From NCBI RefSeq assembly GCF_007833165.1, contig NZ_VOBQ01000031.1, forward strand, positions 1 to 41,169: a DNA stretch of 41,169 nt. Reading direction: 5' to 3'. Source of the stretch: Caenimonas sedimenti (GTDB lineage: Bacteria; Pseudomonadota; Gammaproteobacteria; Burkholderiales; Burkholderiaceae_C). The first letter of the stretch is position 1, and each line of letters opens with the position of its first letter. Made by a program: the position numbers and the translations under genes. A model generated the notes under the pieces. The model was not told where the DNA came from and ran no database searches. It saw only the letters and a program-made list of their open reading frames with translations. Positions 30,931 through 39,478 of this stretch are shown piece after piece.

Positions 30931-32622
30931 TCACTTCTTGTCCCGCAACTCGCGCCGCAGGATCTTGCCGACCGGCGTCTTCGGCAGGTCGGTGCGGAAC
31001 TCGATCACCTTCGGCTGCTTGTAACCCGTGAGATTGGCCTTGCAGTACTCGCGGATCTTCTCTTCGGTCAGGCCCTGGTCTTTCTTGACGACCACCAGCT
31101 TCACCGCTTCACCGGTCTTCTCGTCGGCCACGCCGACCACGGCGCACTCCATCACGCCTTCGAGCTTGGCGACGACGTCCTCGACTTCGTTCGGGTAGAC
31201 GTTGAAGCCGGAGACCAGCACCATGTCCTTCTTGCGGTCGACGATCTTGTAGAAGCCCTTCTCGTCGACCGTGCCGATGTCGCCGGTCTTGAAGAAGCCG
31301 TCCGGCGTCATGACCTTGGCGGTCTCGTCGGGGCGCTGCCAGTAGCCGGCCATCACCTGCGGGCCCTTGATGGCGATCTCGCCCGGCGTGCCCATGGGCA
31401 CTTCGTTGCCGTCGTCGTCGAGCAGCTTGAAGTAGGTGTTGGGCAAGGGCACGCCGATGGTGCCGGTGAACTCGGTGCTGGTGGTCGGGTTGCAGCTGGC
31501 CGACGGCGACGTCTCCGACAGGCCGTAGCCCTCGCAGATCGCGCAGCCTGTCTTGTCGAGCCACAGCTTGGCCACGGCGCCCTGCACCGCCATGCCGCCG
31601 CCCAGGGAAACCTTGAGGTTCTTCCAATTGACCGTGTTGAAGTCGGGGTGGTTCGCCAGGCCGTTGAACAGCGTGTTGACCGCCGGGAAGCTGTGGAAGG
31701 TTTCCTTCGACAGGGTCTTCAGGACGGCCGGCAGGTCGCGCGGGTTGGGGATGAGGATCAGCTTGCCGCCCACCCGCATCGACAGCATCATGCCGACCGT
31801 GAACGCGAAGATGTGATACAGCGGCAGCGCGCAAACGCTGGTGGGCTGCTCGTTGGCCGGCACCTTGTCCATCACCGGCTGGTTGAAAGCCTCCGACTGC
31901 AGCAGGTTGGCGATGATGTTGCGGTGCAGGAGCACGGCGCCCTTCGAGACGCCGGTGGTGCCGCCGGTGTACTGCAGCACCGCGACGTCGTCGGACTTGA
32001 TCTCGGGCTTCTTCAGCGTGCCGCGGGTGCCCTTCGCGATCGCGTCGTTGAACTTCACGGCGCCCGGCAGGTTGTACGCGGGCACCATCTTCTTCACGTT
32101 GCGCACGACGTAGTTGACGATGCCGCCCTTCACCATGCCCAGCAGGTCGCCCATGGCGGCCAGCACCACGTGCTTGACCGGCGTGTTGGCGATGCACTGC
32201 TGCAAAGTGTTGGCGAAGTTCTCGATGATGACGATGGCCTTCGACCCCGAGTCCTTCAGCTGGTGCTCGAGCTCGCGCGGCGTGTACAGCGGGTTCACGT
32301 TGACGATCACGAAGCCGGCCCGCAGGATGGCGGCGACGGCCACCGGATACTGCGGGCAGTTGGGCATCATGATGGCGACGCGGTCGCCCTTGGCCAGGCC
32401 CAGGCCCTGCAGGTAGGCGGCCAGCGCGCGGCTGAGCGAATCGGTCTGGCCGTAACTGACTTCCTTGCCCATGAAAGAGTAGGCCGGGCGCGCGGCGTAC
32501 TTCTGGAAGCTTTCCTCCATCAACTGCACCAGCGAGGCGTACTGGCCGGGGTCGATGTCGGCGGGAACGCCAGGGGAATAGGACTTGAGCCAGGGGCGGT
32601 CGGCGTTGAGTACGGCGTTCAT
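30931..32622 (-). CDS. fadD: Long-chain-fatty-acid-CoA ligase
   Basis: A 563-residue AMP-forming acyl-CoA synthetase activating fatty acids for beta-oxidation. The P-loop-like Y-T-G-G-T-T-G-V-S-K-G-A, the E-G-Y-G-L-S-E-T-S-P motif, the hinge K-T-G-D-I-G and D-R-K-K-D-M-V-L-V-S-G-F-N-V-Y-P-N-E-V-E, and the C-terminal catalytic Lys in T-P-V-G-K-I-L-R-R-E-L-R are all present. Length and the W-L-K-S-Y N-terminus match FadD of beta-proteobacteria. The start at 32622 has GGAG eight bases upstream. It lies 119 bp downstream of pntB on the same strand. Confidence 0.95.
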   Translation of the reverse strand: MNAVLNADRPWLKSYSPGVPADIDPGQYASLVQLMEESFQKYAARPAYSFMGKEVSYGQTDSLSRALAAYLQGLGLAKGDRVAIMMPNCPQYPVAVAAILRAGFVIVNVNPLYTPRELEHQLKDSGSKAIVIIENFANTLQQCIANTPVKHVVLAAMGDLLGMVKGGIVNYVVRNVKKMVPAYNLPGAVKFNDAIAKGTRGTLKKPEIKSDDVAVLQYTGGTTGVSKGAVLLHRNIIANLLQSEAFNQPVMDKVPANEQPTSVCALPLYHIFAFTVGMMLSMRVGGKLILIPNPRDLPAVLKTLSKETFHSFPAVNTLFNGLANHPDFNTVNWKNLKVSLGGGMAVQGAVAKLWLDKTGCAICEGYGLSETSPSASCNPTTSTEFTGTIGVPLPNTYFKLLDDDGNEVPMGTPGEIAIKGPQVMAGYWQRPDETAKVMTPDGFFKTGDIGTVDEKGFYKIVDRKKDMVLVSGFNVYPNEVEDVVAKLEGVMECAVVGVADEKTGEAVKLVVVKKDQGLTEEKIREYCKANLTGYKQPKVIEFRTDLPKTPVGKILRRELRDKK

Positions 32623-32713
32623 CTTGTGTTCTCCATCCAATGGTCGGGCTGCCGGATTGTCGGCCGGGTCCCCCCTCGGGTTTCCCCCGGTTTTCCCTAT
32701 GGGATTCCAGAGT

Positions 32714-32741
32714 GGCGGCTCTAGGCCGCCTCGACGGCGGC
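32714..32741 (-). terminator. Alternative hairpins after pntB
   Basis: Immediately after the pntB stop the three blocks GGCGGC (32714-32719), GCCGCC (32725-32730) and GGCGGC (32736-32741) allow two mutually exclusive six-pair hairpins. No T run follows. It is a weak terminator or attenuator candidate between pntB and fadD. Confidence 0.3.
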
Positions 32742-34157
32742 TCAGGCCTTCAGCGCCGCCTGCACTTCGTCGAGCATTTTCTTGGCGTCGCCGAACAGCA
32801 TCCGGTTGTTCTCCTTGTAGAACAGCGGGTTGTCGACGCCGGCATAGCCGGAGGCCATGCTGCGCTTCATGACGATGGAGGTCTTCGCCTTCCAGACTTC
32901 CAGCACCGGCATGCCCGCGATAGGGCTCGTGGGGTCGTCCTGCGCCGCCGGGTTCACGATGTCGTTGGCACCGATCACCATGGTGACGTCGGTCGCCGGG
33001 AAGTCGTCGTTGATCTCGTCCATCTCCATCACGATGTCGTACGGCACCTTGGCCTCGGCCAGCAGCACGTTCATGTGCCCGGGCATGCGGCCAGCCACCG
33101 GGTGGATGCCGAAGCGCACGTTGACGCCCTTCTCGCGCAGGAACTTCGTGATCTCGTAGACCGTGTGCTGGGCCTGCGCCACCGCCATGCCGTAGCCCGG
33201 CACGATGATGACGCTCTTGGCTTCGCGCAGCAGCTCGGCGGTTTCCACCGCACTGATCGGCGACACCTCGCCCGCCGGCTGGGCCGCGCCACCCGCCGCC
33301 GCGGGCGCGCCGCCACCGGTGCCGAAACCGCCGGCGATCACGCTGATGAAGTTGCGGTTCATGGCGCGGCACATGATGTACGAGAGGATCGCGCCCGAGG
33401 AGCCGACCAGCGCGCCGACCACGATCAGCAGGTCGTTGCTGAGCATGAAGCCCGTGGCCGCCGCCGCCCAGCCCGAATAGCTGTTGAGCATCGACACCAC
33501 CACCGGCATGTCGGCGCCACCGATCGCCATCACCATGTGCACGCCGAACAGCAGCGCGATCACCGTCATGATGATGAGCGGCATCATGCCGGCGTCGATG
33601 CTCGGTGCCTTCACGAAGACGATCCCGAACCAGAGCACGACCAGCAGGCCGGCCAGGTTCATCAGGTGGCGGCCGGGCAGCAGCAGCGGCTTGCCGCCGA
33701 TGCGGCCCGACAGCTTGCCGAAGGCGATGATGGAACCGGAGAACGTGACGGCGCCGATCAGGATGCCGAGGTAGATCTCGACTTCGTGGATCGCCTTCTC
33801 GGCGGGCGTCGCGAACACGGTGGACGTGTCGACGTAGCTCGCGAAGCCGACCAGGCAGGCGGCGAGGCCCACCAGGCTGTGCATCAGCGCGACGAGTTCC
33901 GGCATCTGCGTCATCTGCACCTTCTTGGCGGCGATGAGGCCGATGGCCCCGCCAACGACGAGCGCGCCGACGATCCACGGGATGCCGGCGGCCGTGACGC
34001 GCGGGCCGAGGATGGTGGCCAGCACGGCAATGGCCATGCCGATCATGCCGAACAGGTTGCCGCGCCGCGCCGTTTCGGGGTTCGCGAGGCCGCCCAGGCT
34101 GAGGATGAAGAGGATGGTGGCGCCGATGTAGGAGACGGTGGCCAGGCTGTCGGTCAT
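32742..34157 (-). CDS. pntB: NAD(P) transhydrogenase subunit beta
   Basis: A 471-residue subunit of the proton-translocating transhydrogenase, which transfers hydride from NADH to NADP+ at the inner membrane. The N-terminal two thirds have about eight to nine membrane helices (domain II). The C-terminal third is the NADP-binding domain III, with V-P-G-Y-G-M-A-V-A-Q-A-Q, H-P-V-A-G-R-M-P-G-H-M-N-V-L-L-A-E-A, V-I-G-A-N-D-I-V-N-P and M-K-R-S-M-A-S-G-Y-A-G-V-D-N-P-L. The start at 34157 lies 20 bp after the pntA stop. A small Ala/Gly-rich linker joins the two domains. Confidence 0.96.
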   Translation of the reverse strand: MTDSLATVSYIGATILFILSLGGLANPETARRGNLFGMIGMAIAVLATILGPRVTAAGIPWIVGALVVGGAIGLIAAKKVQMTQMPELVALMHSLVGLAACLVGFASYVDTSTVFATPAEKAIHEVEIYLGILIGAVTFSGSIIAFGKLSGRIGGKPLLLPGRHLMNLAGLLVVLWFGIVFVKAPSIDAGMMPLIIMTVIALLFGVHMVMAIGGADMPVVVSMLNSYSGWAAAATGFMLSNDLLIVVGALVGSSGAILSYIMCRAMNRNFISVIAGGFGTGGGAPAAAGGAAQPAGEVSPISAVETAELLREAKSVIIVPGYGMAVAQAQHTVYEITKFLREKGVNVRFGIHPVAGRMPGHMNVLLAEAKVPYDIVMEMDEINDDFPATDVTMVIGANDIVNPAAQDDPTSPIAGMPVLEVWKAKTSIVMKRSMASGYAGVDNPLFYKENNRMLFGDAKKMLDEVQAALKA

Positions 34158-34177
34158 GTTCCGGATATCCCGAGTTC

Positions 34178-35839
34178 TTATTTGCGGAACATGGCCAGCA
34201 TGCGCCGCGTCACCGCGAAGCCGCCGAACATGTTGACGGCCGTGAGCGCGAGCGCGACGACGGCCATGCCGAGGATGAGTCCGGAGGGCCGGCCGGTGGC
34301 GGCCGCGCCGGTCAGCGGCGGCGCGACCTGGATCAGCGCGCCGATGGCGATGATCGAAGAGATCGCGTTGGTGACACTCATCAGCGGGGTGTGGAGCGAA
34401 GGCGTGACGTTCCACACGACCATGTAGCCGATGAAGCAGGCCAGCACGAACACCGTGAAGTGCGACAGGAAGCTCGCCGGCGCGAACAGGCCGACCAACG
34501 CGAACAGCAGCGCGCCGACGCCGAACACGATCGCCAGCGATTGCGCGGACATCGGCTCGCTGGGGGCGCCGTGGCCGTGGCCCTTCGCCTTTGGCGCGGC
34601 CACCGCCGCTGCCGGCTTGGCAGGCGCCGCGGCCATCTTGATGGGCGGCGCCGGCCAGGTGATGGCCCCGTCCTTGATGACGGTCAGGCCCCGGATCGCG
34701 TCGTCGTCCATGTTGACGTGGATGACGCCGTCCTTGGTCTTGCAGAGCTCCTCGGCCAGGCGCAGCAGGTTGTTCGAGTACAGGGTCGAGGACTGCTTGG
34801 CCAGCCGGCTCACGAGGTCGGTGTAGCCGATGATGGTGACGCCGTGCTTCACCACGGCCTGGCCGGGCTCGGTGAGTTCGCAATTGCCGCCCTGCTCGCC
34901 GGCCATGTCGACGATCACGCTGCCCGGCTTCATGCTCTGCACCATCTCGGCGGTGATCAGCTTCGGCGCGGGCTTGCCCGGGATCAGCGCCGTGGTGATG
35001 ATGATGTCCGATTCCTTGGCCTGCTTCGCGTACATCTCGCGCTGTGCCTGCTGGAAGCCCTCGCTCATGACCTTGGCGTAGCCGCCGCCGCCCGAGCCCT
35101 CTTCCTCGTAGTCCACCTTGACGAATTCACCGCCCAGCGAAACCACCTGGTCGGCGACTTCGGCGCGCGTGTCGTTGGCGCGAACGATCGCGCCCAGGTT
35201 GGCGGCCGTGCCGATCGCGGCCAGCCCGGCCACGCCGGCGCCGGCGACGAACACCTTGGCCGGCGGGATCTTGCCGGCGGCGGTGATCTGGCCGTTGAAG
35301 AAGCGGCCGAACGCGTTGGCGGCCTCGATCACGGCCCGGTAGCCGCTGACGCCCGCCATCGAAGTCAGGGCGTCCATCTTCTGCGCACGCGACAACTGGC
35401 GCGGCAGGGCGTCGATGGCGAGCACGGTCACCTTGCGGGCAGCCAGCTGCTGCATCAGCTCGGGGTTCTGCGCGGGCCAGACGAAGCCGATGAGCGTGGC
35501 ACCCTCCCGCAGCAGGCCCACTTCTTCGGGGCTGGGCGGACGCACCTTGAAGACGATGTCGGAGGTGGACCAGAGCGCCGCGGCGGTCGGGACGATCTCG
35601 GCGCCCGCACTGCGGTAGGTCTCGTCCGAGAAGTTGGCGGCGTCGCCGGCGCCGCTCTCGACGGCCACCGAGAAGCCCAGCTTGACGAGCTTTTCCACCA
35701 CGTCGGGCACGGTGGCGACGCGCTTCTCGAGCGCCACGGTCTCTTTCGGGACGCCGATGCGCAAGGGCTTCTTCGTCTCGGGGTTGGGGGCAACAGGGGG
35801 TTCGCCCGCCGTCGTTTCGGCGGGAACGCCAGTCTGCAT
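34178..35839 (-). CDS. pntA: NAD(P) transhydrogenase subunit alpha, undivided PntA
   Basis: A 553-residue alpha subunit. Residues about 25-400 are the NAD-binding domain I (G-V-P-K-E-T, V-A-T-V-P-D-V-V-E-K-L, G-A-G-V-A-G-L-A-A-I-G-T-A, D-T-R-A-E-V-A-D-Q-V). A linker with K-G-H-G-H-G follows, then four membrane helices and the C-terminal V-N-M-F-G-G-F-A-V-T-R-R-M-L-A-M-F. In many alpha- and beta-proteobacteria this protein is split into PntAA and PntAB; here it is one chain, as in E. coli. The first 22 residues (Thr/Pro/Glu-rich) precede the conserved start of domain I. AGGAGAAG before the ATG supports the start. Confidence 0.95.
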   Translation of the reverse strand: MQTGVPAETTAGEPPVAPNPETKKPLRIGVPKETVALEKRVATVPDVVEKLVKLGFSVAVESGAGDAANFSDETYRSAGAEIVPTAAALWSTSDIVFKVRPPSPEEVGLLREGATLIGFVWPAQNPELMQQLAARKVTVLAIDALPRQLSRAQKMDALTSMAGVSGYRAVIEAANAFGRFFNGQITAAGKIPPAKVFVAGAGVAGLAAIGTAANLGAIVRANDTRAEVADQVVSLGGEFVKVDYEEEGSGGGGYAKVMSEGFQQAQREMYAKQAKESDIIITTALIPGKPAPKLITAEMVQSMKPGSVIVDMAGEQGGNCELTEPGQAVVKHGVTIIGYTDLVSRLAKQSSTLYSNNLLRLAEELCKTKDGVIHVNMDDDAIRGLTVIKDGAITWPAPPIKMAAAPAKPAAAVAAPKAKGHGHGAPSEPMSAQSLAIVFGVGALLFALVGLFAPASFLSHFTVFVLACFIGYMVVWNVTPSLHTPLMSVTNAISSIIAIGALIQVAPPLTGAAATGRPSGLILGMAVVALALTAVNMFGGFAVTRRMLAMFRK

Positions 35840-35871
35840 GGACGCTTCTCCTCGCGGGGGTGGCCGCTCTT

Positions 35872-35900
35872 GTATTAGCTGAACCTAAGCTTACATGAAA
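35872..35900 (-). promoter_or_regulatory. Possible pntAB promoter
   Basis: In an AT-rich patch of the 118-bp gap between pntA and the divergent metallophosphoesterase gene, TAATAC (35877-35872) is a fair -10 box on the minus strand. The -35 position 17 bp further up reads TTTCAT, a poor match. The spacer contains the symmetrical TTAG-N6-CTAA, which may be an operator. The other half of the gap is GC-rich. Confidence 0.35.
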
Positions 35901-35957
35901 GACTGCCACGCGCCGCCGCCGGCGGGACCGCGCATCTGGCTTTAGTCTGCCCTCTCC

Positions 35958-37094
35958 ATGCTCTTCGCCGTCTTCGTCTCGCTGGGCCTGCACTTCTACA
36001 TCGGCTCACGCCTGGGGCCGGCGCTGCCTCCCACGGCCGGCCTCGCCCTGGCGCTGTTGCTGGCGGCTTCGGCCATCCTCATGCCCCTGGGCTTGATGGC
36101 GCGGCGGGTGCGCAGCCGCGCGCTGGCCGACCGGCTGACATGGGCGGGCATGTTGTGCATGGGCCTCTTTTCCTCGCTGCTGGTGCTCACGCTGCTGCGC
36201 GACGCGCTGCTGCTGATGGCCTGGGTGGTCGACGGCTGGTTCACCGGGCTGCCCTGGGCCCAGTGGCGGCAGGTTTCCGCCCAAGCGGTGCCGCTGCTGG
36301 CCCTGGCCGCCACCGCCATCGGACTTCTCAATGCCCGGCGCACGGCGCGGGTGGTCCATGTGGACGTCCCACTGCCGCAGCTGACGCCCGCGCTGGCGGG
36401 CTTGCGGATCGTGCAGATCAGCGACATCCACGTGGGCCCGACGATCAAGGCCCGCTATCTCGCGGCCATCGTCGACGCCGTCAACCGGCTGGAGCCCGAC
36501 ATCGTGGCCATCACCGGCGACCTGGTGGACGGATCGGTGGCCGAACTGGCGGCCCATGTCGCCCCGCTCGCGCGCTTGCGGGCCCGGCACGGCAGCTTCT
36601 TCGTGACCGGCAACCACGAGTACTACTCGGGGGTGGAAGGCTGGGTGGCGGAGCTGCGGCGGCTGGGCGTGCGGGTCCTGCACAACGAGCATGTGGTGCT
36701 CGAGCATGACGGGGCGCGGTTGGTGCTGGCGGGCGTGACGGACTTCAGCGGCGGCCATTTCGATGCGCGCCACGCCAGTGATCCGGTGGCGGCGGCACGC
36801 GGCGCCCCTGCCGGGCTGACGAAAGTCTTGCTGGCCCATCAACCTCGCAGCGCGCCGGCGGCCGCGCGGGCCGGCTTCGACCTGCAGCTCTCGGGCCACA
36901 CCCACGGCGGCCAGTTCCTGCCCTGGTCTTTCTTCGTCCGGCTGCAGCAGCCGTTCACGGCCGGGCTGCATGCGCTGGACGGCTTGCTGGTCTATGTCAG
37001 CCGGGGCACCGGCTACTGGGGGCCGCCAAAGCGGCTGGGGGCGCCTTCGGAGATCACGCAGCTCCGGTTGGCCGCAAAACCGGCGGCCCCATGA
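35958..37094 (+). CDS. Membrane-bound metallophosphoesterase
   Basis: A 378-residue protein with four to five N-terminal membrane segments (up to about residue 125) and a calcineurin-like phosphoesterase domain facing one side of the membrane. All metal-site blocks are present: S-D-I-H-V-G at 155-160, G-D-L-V-D-G at 187-192, G-N-H-E-Y-Y at 218-223, A-H-Q-P-R, and G-H-T-H-G-G-Q near the C-terminus. The closest well-known relatives are the YkoQ/YaeI-type proteins, some of which act on UDP-sugar lipids; the substrate here is unknown. The gene converges on pilA, with a bidirectional terminator starting at its stop codon. Confidence 0.9.
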   Translation: MLFAVFVSLGLHFYIGSRLGPALPPTAGLALALLLAASAILMPLGLMARRVRSRALADRLTWAGMLCMGLFSSLLVLTLLRDALLLMAWVVDGWFTGLPWAQWRQVSAQAVPLLALAATAIGLLNARRTARVVHVDVPLPQLTPALAGLRIVQISDIHVGPTIKARYLAAIVDAVNRLEPDIVAITGDLVDGSVAELAAHVAPLARLRARHGSFFVTGNHEYYSGVEGWVAELRRLGVRVLHNEHVVLEHDGARLVLAGVTDFSGGHFDARHASDPVAAARGAPAGLTKVLLAHQPRSAPAAARAGFDLQLSGHTHGGQFLPWSFFVRLQQPFTAGLHALDGLLVYVSRGTGYWGPPKRLGAPSEITQLRLAAKPAAP

Positions 37095-37119
37095 AAAAGG
37101 CCCGCATGAGCGGGCCTTT
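37094..37119. terminator. Bidirectional intrinsic terminator between metallophosphoesterase and pilA
   Basis: AAAGGCCCGC-ATGA-GCGGGCCTTT is a perfect ten-pair stem (37096-37119), preceded by A runs that read as T runs on the other strand. It can end the metallophosphoesterase transcript and, more strongly (AAAAA at 37094-37098), the convergent pilA transcript. Confidence 0.85.
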
Positions 37120-37156
37120 GCTGGTCATGGGAGGCCCGCTTGCGCAGGCGCTCTCA

Positions 37157-37633
37157 TCAACCGCCGCGGCAGGAACCGGGCAGGAACTTGGCGGGCATCG
37201 TGCCCGGGCCGCAGATCCACTTGTAGACGGGGGAGCCCATGTGGTTGGCGGTCGTCGGGTTCTTGACGACGGAGGCGTCGTGGTACGGGGTCAGCGTGAC
37301 GGTCATGTCGTCGATGGCGCTGTCGTTGAAGCCGGTGGCCGTCACGGTGATGGTGCCGACGCCGTCGGTGTTCACGCTCTTGACGTACTTGCTGGCCTGG
37401 GTGGTCTGCTCGCAGCCCCAGCCGCCGGCGGCGATGGAGGTGACGGAAGCCGACTGGTACACCTCGGTGATGGTCGTGCGGCAGGCCGACGCGGCCAGCA
37501 CCACTTCCGACATCTTGGCGCGCTTGGTGTAGTCCTGGTAAGCAGGCAGGGCCACGGCGGCCAAAATGCCGATGATCGCCACGACGATCATCAATTCGAT
37601 CAGGGTGAAACCCTTTTGCAGCTGTCGCTTCAT
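37157..37633 (-). CDS. pilA: Type IV major pilin-like protein
   Basis: A 158-residue prepilin. The short basic leader M-K-R-Q-L-Q-K-G is cut between Gly8 and Phe9, and the pilin helix F-T-L-I-E-L-M-I-V-V-A-I-I-G-I-L-A-A-V-A-L-P-A-Y follows with the essential Glu13. Four cysteines in the mature head (51, 74, 141, 155) allow two disulfides, the last enclosing the C-terminal D-region typical of PilA. The start at 37633 is supported by GGAGAG and by leader length. It is encoded alone, without pilSR or assembly genes in the window, behind a sigma-54-type promoter. Confidence 0.92.
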   Translation of the reverse strand: MKRQLQKGFTLIELMIVVAIIGILAAVALPAYQDYTKRAKMSEVVLAASACRTTITEVYQSASVTSIAAGGWGCEQTTQASKYVKSVNTDGVGTITVTATGFNDSAIDDMTVTLTPYHDASVVKNPTTANHMGSPVYKWICGPGTMPAKFLPGSCRGG

Positions 37634-37679
37634 GAAACTCTCCGGTGTGTGTATGTGCATGGAATAGCGATGGGGTGAC

Positions 37680-37694
37680 GCAAGGGCTGTGCCA
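37680..37694 (-). promoter_or_regulatory. Sigma-54 promoter of pilA
   Basis: On the minus strand the sequence reads TGGCAC-N5-TTGC, with the invariant GG and GC separated by ten bases, the exact -24/-12 pattern for RpoN. The start of transcription would be near 37668, giving a leader of about 35 bases to the pilA ATG. In Pseudomonas the pilA promoter is RpoN-dependent and activated by PilR, which fits. The 187 bp further upstream up to 37881 are AT-richer and could hold activator sites. Confidence 0.85.
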
Positions 37695-37881
37695 CGAAGG
37701 TTTTAGGTACTTGTGCCTGCGTTCCGGACACCTGGGAGCCCGGACATGACGTTTGTGCGCCCTCACTAACGACAAATATGTCTCCAGGTTACTAAACGCG
37801 CGACCTGTCCGCCTGGAGCCTACAGGCCGGCGGCGTCCCGTCCCACATGGCTGAGCCAGCCGGGCGGCGAACACTGGCCGC

Positions 37882-38604
37882 ATGGCACGAGCAGCTTTCC
37901 TCCCCTCCTCCCTTTCCGGACCCGCGGCTTCCAACGTGAACTACCTCGGTGCGGCCCGCTGCCGGCGCCGCTTCGAACTGTTCTACCCGGACGGTTTCGA
38001 GGACGAGACCTACCTGGTGGCCGAACGTTCCGGCAAGGAACGCGCCCGTCTCGAGTGGGAGGCCGAGCTGGCCGCCCCCCAATACCGCAAGCTGCTGGCC
38101 CGCGGCGAATTCCGCCAGATCGCGGACATCGCGGTGCGCATCGAGTCGCGCACCAGCATGCTGTTCTCGTTCGAGAAGATGGCCCTGCGCGACGCCTTGA
38201 AGACGCCGGCGGGCGCCCGGCTGTTCGCGACCGAGCTCTACGCCTTCCTCTATGGCCATGGCTCGCCGCAGCGGCGCTTCGGCGACTGGATCGAGGCCCT
38301 GGCCGATCTGCCGCAACGCCGCAGCCCGGTGCTGACCTGGCCGGTGGCCACCGTGTTCGGCTTCATCGCGCGGCCGGACCGCCACATCTTCTTCAAGCCC
38401 CGCGTGACCCGCAAGGCGGCCCAGGCCTATGGCTACGACCTGGCCTACCAGAGCCGGCCCGCGTGGGCGGGCTACCAGAGCCTGTTGACCTTCGCGGCGG
38501 TGATCCGGCGTGACCTGGCGCGCAAGCCCGGTTTCAAGGCGAAGGACATGATCGACCTGCAGTCCTTCCTGTGGGTGCTGGGTGCGCCGGAATACGACGC
38601 CTGA
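37882..38604 (+). CDS. Conserved hypothetical protein of Burkholderiales
   Basis: A 240-residue soluble protein, basic and aromatic-rich, without signal peptide. Notable stretches are V-N-Y-L-G-A-A-R-C-R-R-R-F-E-L-F-Y-P-D-G-F-x-D-E-T-Y, the central I-E-S-R-T-S-M-L-F-S-F-E-K-M-A-L-R-D-A, then T-W-P-V-A-T-V-F-G-F-I-A-R-P-D-R-H-I-F-F-K-P-R-V-T-R, and the end M-I-D-L-Q-S-F-L-W-V-L-G. I recall near-identical phrases in unannotated proteins of related genera, so it is a conserved family, but no function is known to me. It stands alone between pilA and the exbB-exbD-exbD unit. The ATG at 37882 is the first sensible start. Confidence 0.75.
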   Translation: MARAAFLPSSLSGPAASNVNYLGAARCRRRFELFYPDGFEDETYLVAERSGKERARLEWEAELAAPQYRKLLARGEFRQIADIAVRIESRTSMLFSFEKMALRDALKTPAGARLFATELYAFLYGHGSPQRRFGDWIEALADLPQRRSPVLTWPVATVFGFIARPDRHIFFKPRVTRKAAQAYGYDLAYQSRPAWAGYQSLLTFAAVIRRDLARKPGFKAKDMIDLQSFLWVLGAPEYDA

Positions 38605-38616
38605 ACGCGCGCGCCC

Positions 38617-39042
38617 CTAGCGGAATTGCTCAGAACCGACCAGGCCGATCTTCACGAGACCAGCGCGCTGGGCGCTGGACAACGCCTGCGCCACCGCCTC
38701 GTACTTGGCCCGGGCATGCGGGCGCACGTGGATTTCGGGCACCTCGGCCTGGCCCGCGGCATCACGCAGCTTCGCCTCCAGCGCGGCCCGGTCCGCCAGC
38801 ACCTCGTCGTTCCAGACGAATTGCGGGCCGGGATTCACATCGAGCCGCACCACTTGGGGCGGCGTCAACGGGGGCGGCGCGTTGCGGCCCGGCATCTCGA
38901 GGTTGACCGCGTGCAGCTGGATCGGGATGGTGATGATGAGCATGACCAGCAGCACCAGCAGCACGTCGACCAGGGGCGTGGTGTTGATGTCCACCATCGG
39001 CTCCGGGTCCGGCTCGACGCCGGCGCGAATGTTCAGGCCCAT
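38617..39042 (-). CDS. ExbD-family protein, second copy of the operon
   Basis: A 141-residue single-pass inner-membrane protein with the ExbD motif V-D-I-N-T-T-P-L-V-D-V-L-L-V-L and proton-carrying Asp26. The cytoplasmic N-terminus is longer and more acidic than usual (G-V-E-P-D-P-E-P). The periplasmic domain (V-V-R-L-D-V-N, H-V-R-P-H-A-R-A-K-Y, A-G-L-V-K-I-G-L-V-G) differs clearly from the other ExbD, whose gene lies 10 bp upstream, so this is an old duplication rather than a recent copy. Having two ExbD proteins beside one ExbB is known in several beta- and gamma-proteobacteria and some such pairs are both required for TonB-dependent uptake. Confidence 0.9.
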   Translation of the reverse strand: MGLNIRAGVEPDPEPMVDINTTPLVDVLLVLLVMLIITIPIQLHAVNLEMPGRNAPPPLTPPQVVRLDVNPGPQFVWNDEVLADRAALEAKLRDAAGQAEVPEIHVRPHARAKYEAVAQALSSAQRAGLVKIGLVGSEQFR

Positions 39043-39052
39043 GCGCTTGCTT

Positions 39053-39478
39053 TCATCGCCCCGGCGGCTCGGTGAGGAAGCCGACGTTGGCGATCCCGGC
39101 CTGCTGCGCCGCCAGCACCACCTGGCCCACCGACTGGTAGTCGGCCCGCACGTCGCCGCGGATGTGCACCTCGGGCTGGGGACGCATCACCGCAATGCGG
39201 CCCAGCAGCTCGCCCAGCGCCTGCGCGTCGGGCAGGCGCGTTTCGAACCAGTAGATGCCTCCCTGCGCATCCACGGTGATGATCACGTTCTCGGCGTTCG
39301 CGTCCTGCGAGCGGTTCGGCTCGCGCGGCAGGGTGACCGCGATGGAGCTGTTCACCACCGGAATGGTGATGAGGAAGATGATCAGCAGCACCAGCATCAC
39401 GTCGACCAGTGGCGTCGTGTTGATCTCGGCGATCAGGGCGTCGTCGCCCTGCTGCGCATCGCGGTAGCGGATCGCCAT
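39053..39478 (-). CDS. exbD: ExbD-family protein, first copy of the operon
   Basis: A 141-residue protein with A-E-I-N-T-T-P-L-V-D-V-M-L-V-L and Asp26 in the single membrane helix. The periplasmic domain carries N-V-I-I-T-V-D-A-Q-G-G-I-Y-W, V-H-I-R-G-D-V-R-A-D-Y and the terminal A-G-I-A-N-V-G-F-L-T-E-P, which is the commonest ExbD pattern. The start at 39478 overlaps the exbB stop by one base (TGATG), so translation is coupled to exbB. The longer frame upstream is shadow sequence. Confidence 0.92.
   Translation of the reverse strand: MAIRYRDAQQGDDALIAEINTTPLVDVMLVLLIIFLITIPVVNSSIAVTLPREPNRSQDANAENVIITVDAQGGIYWFETRLPDAQALGELLGRIAVMRPQPEVHIRGDVRADYQSVGQVVLAAQQAGIANVGFLTEPPGR

Noticed and set aside
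34178..35839. A split pntAA/pntAB arrangement
   Set aside because: The frame is continuous through the linker with K-G-H-G-H-G and no internal stop or restart signal, so it is one alpha subunit.
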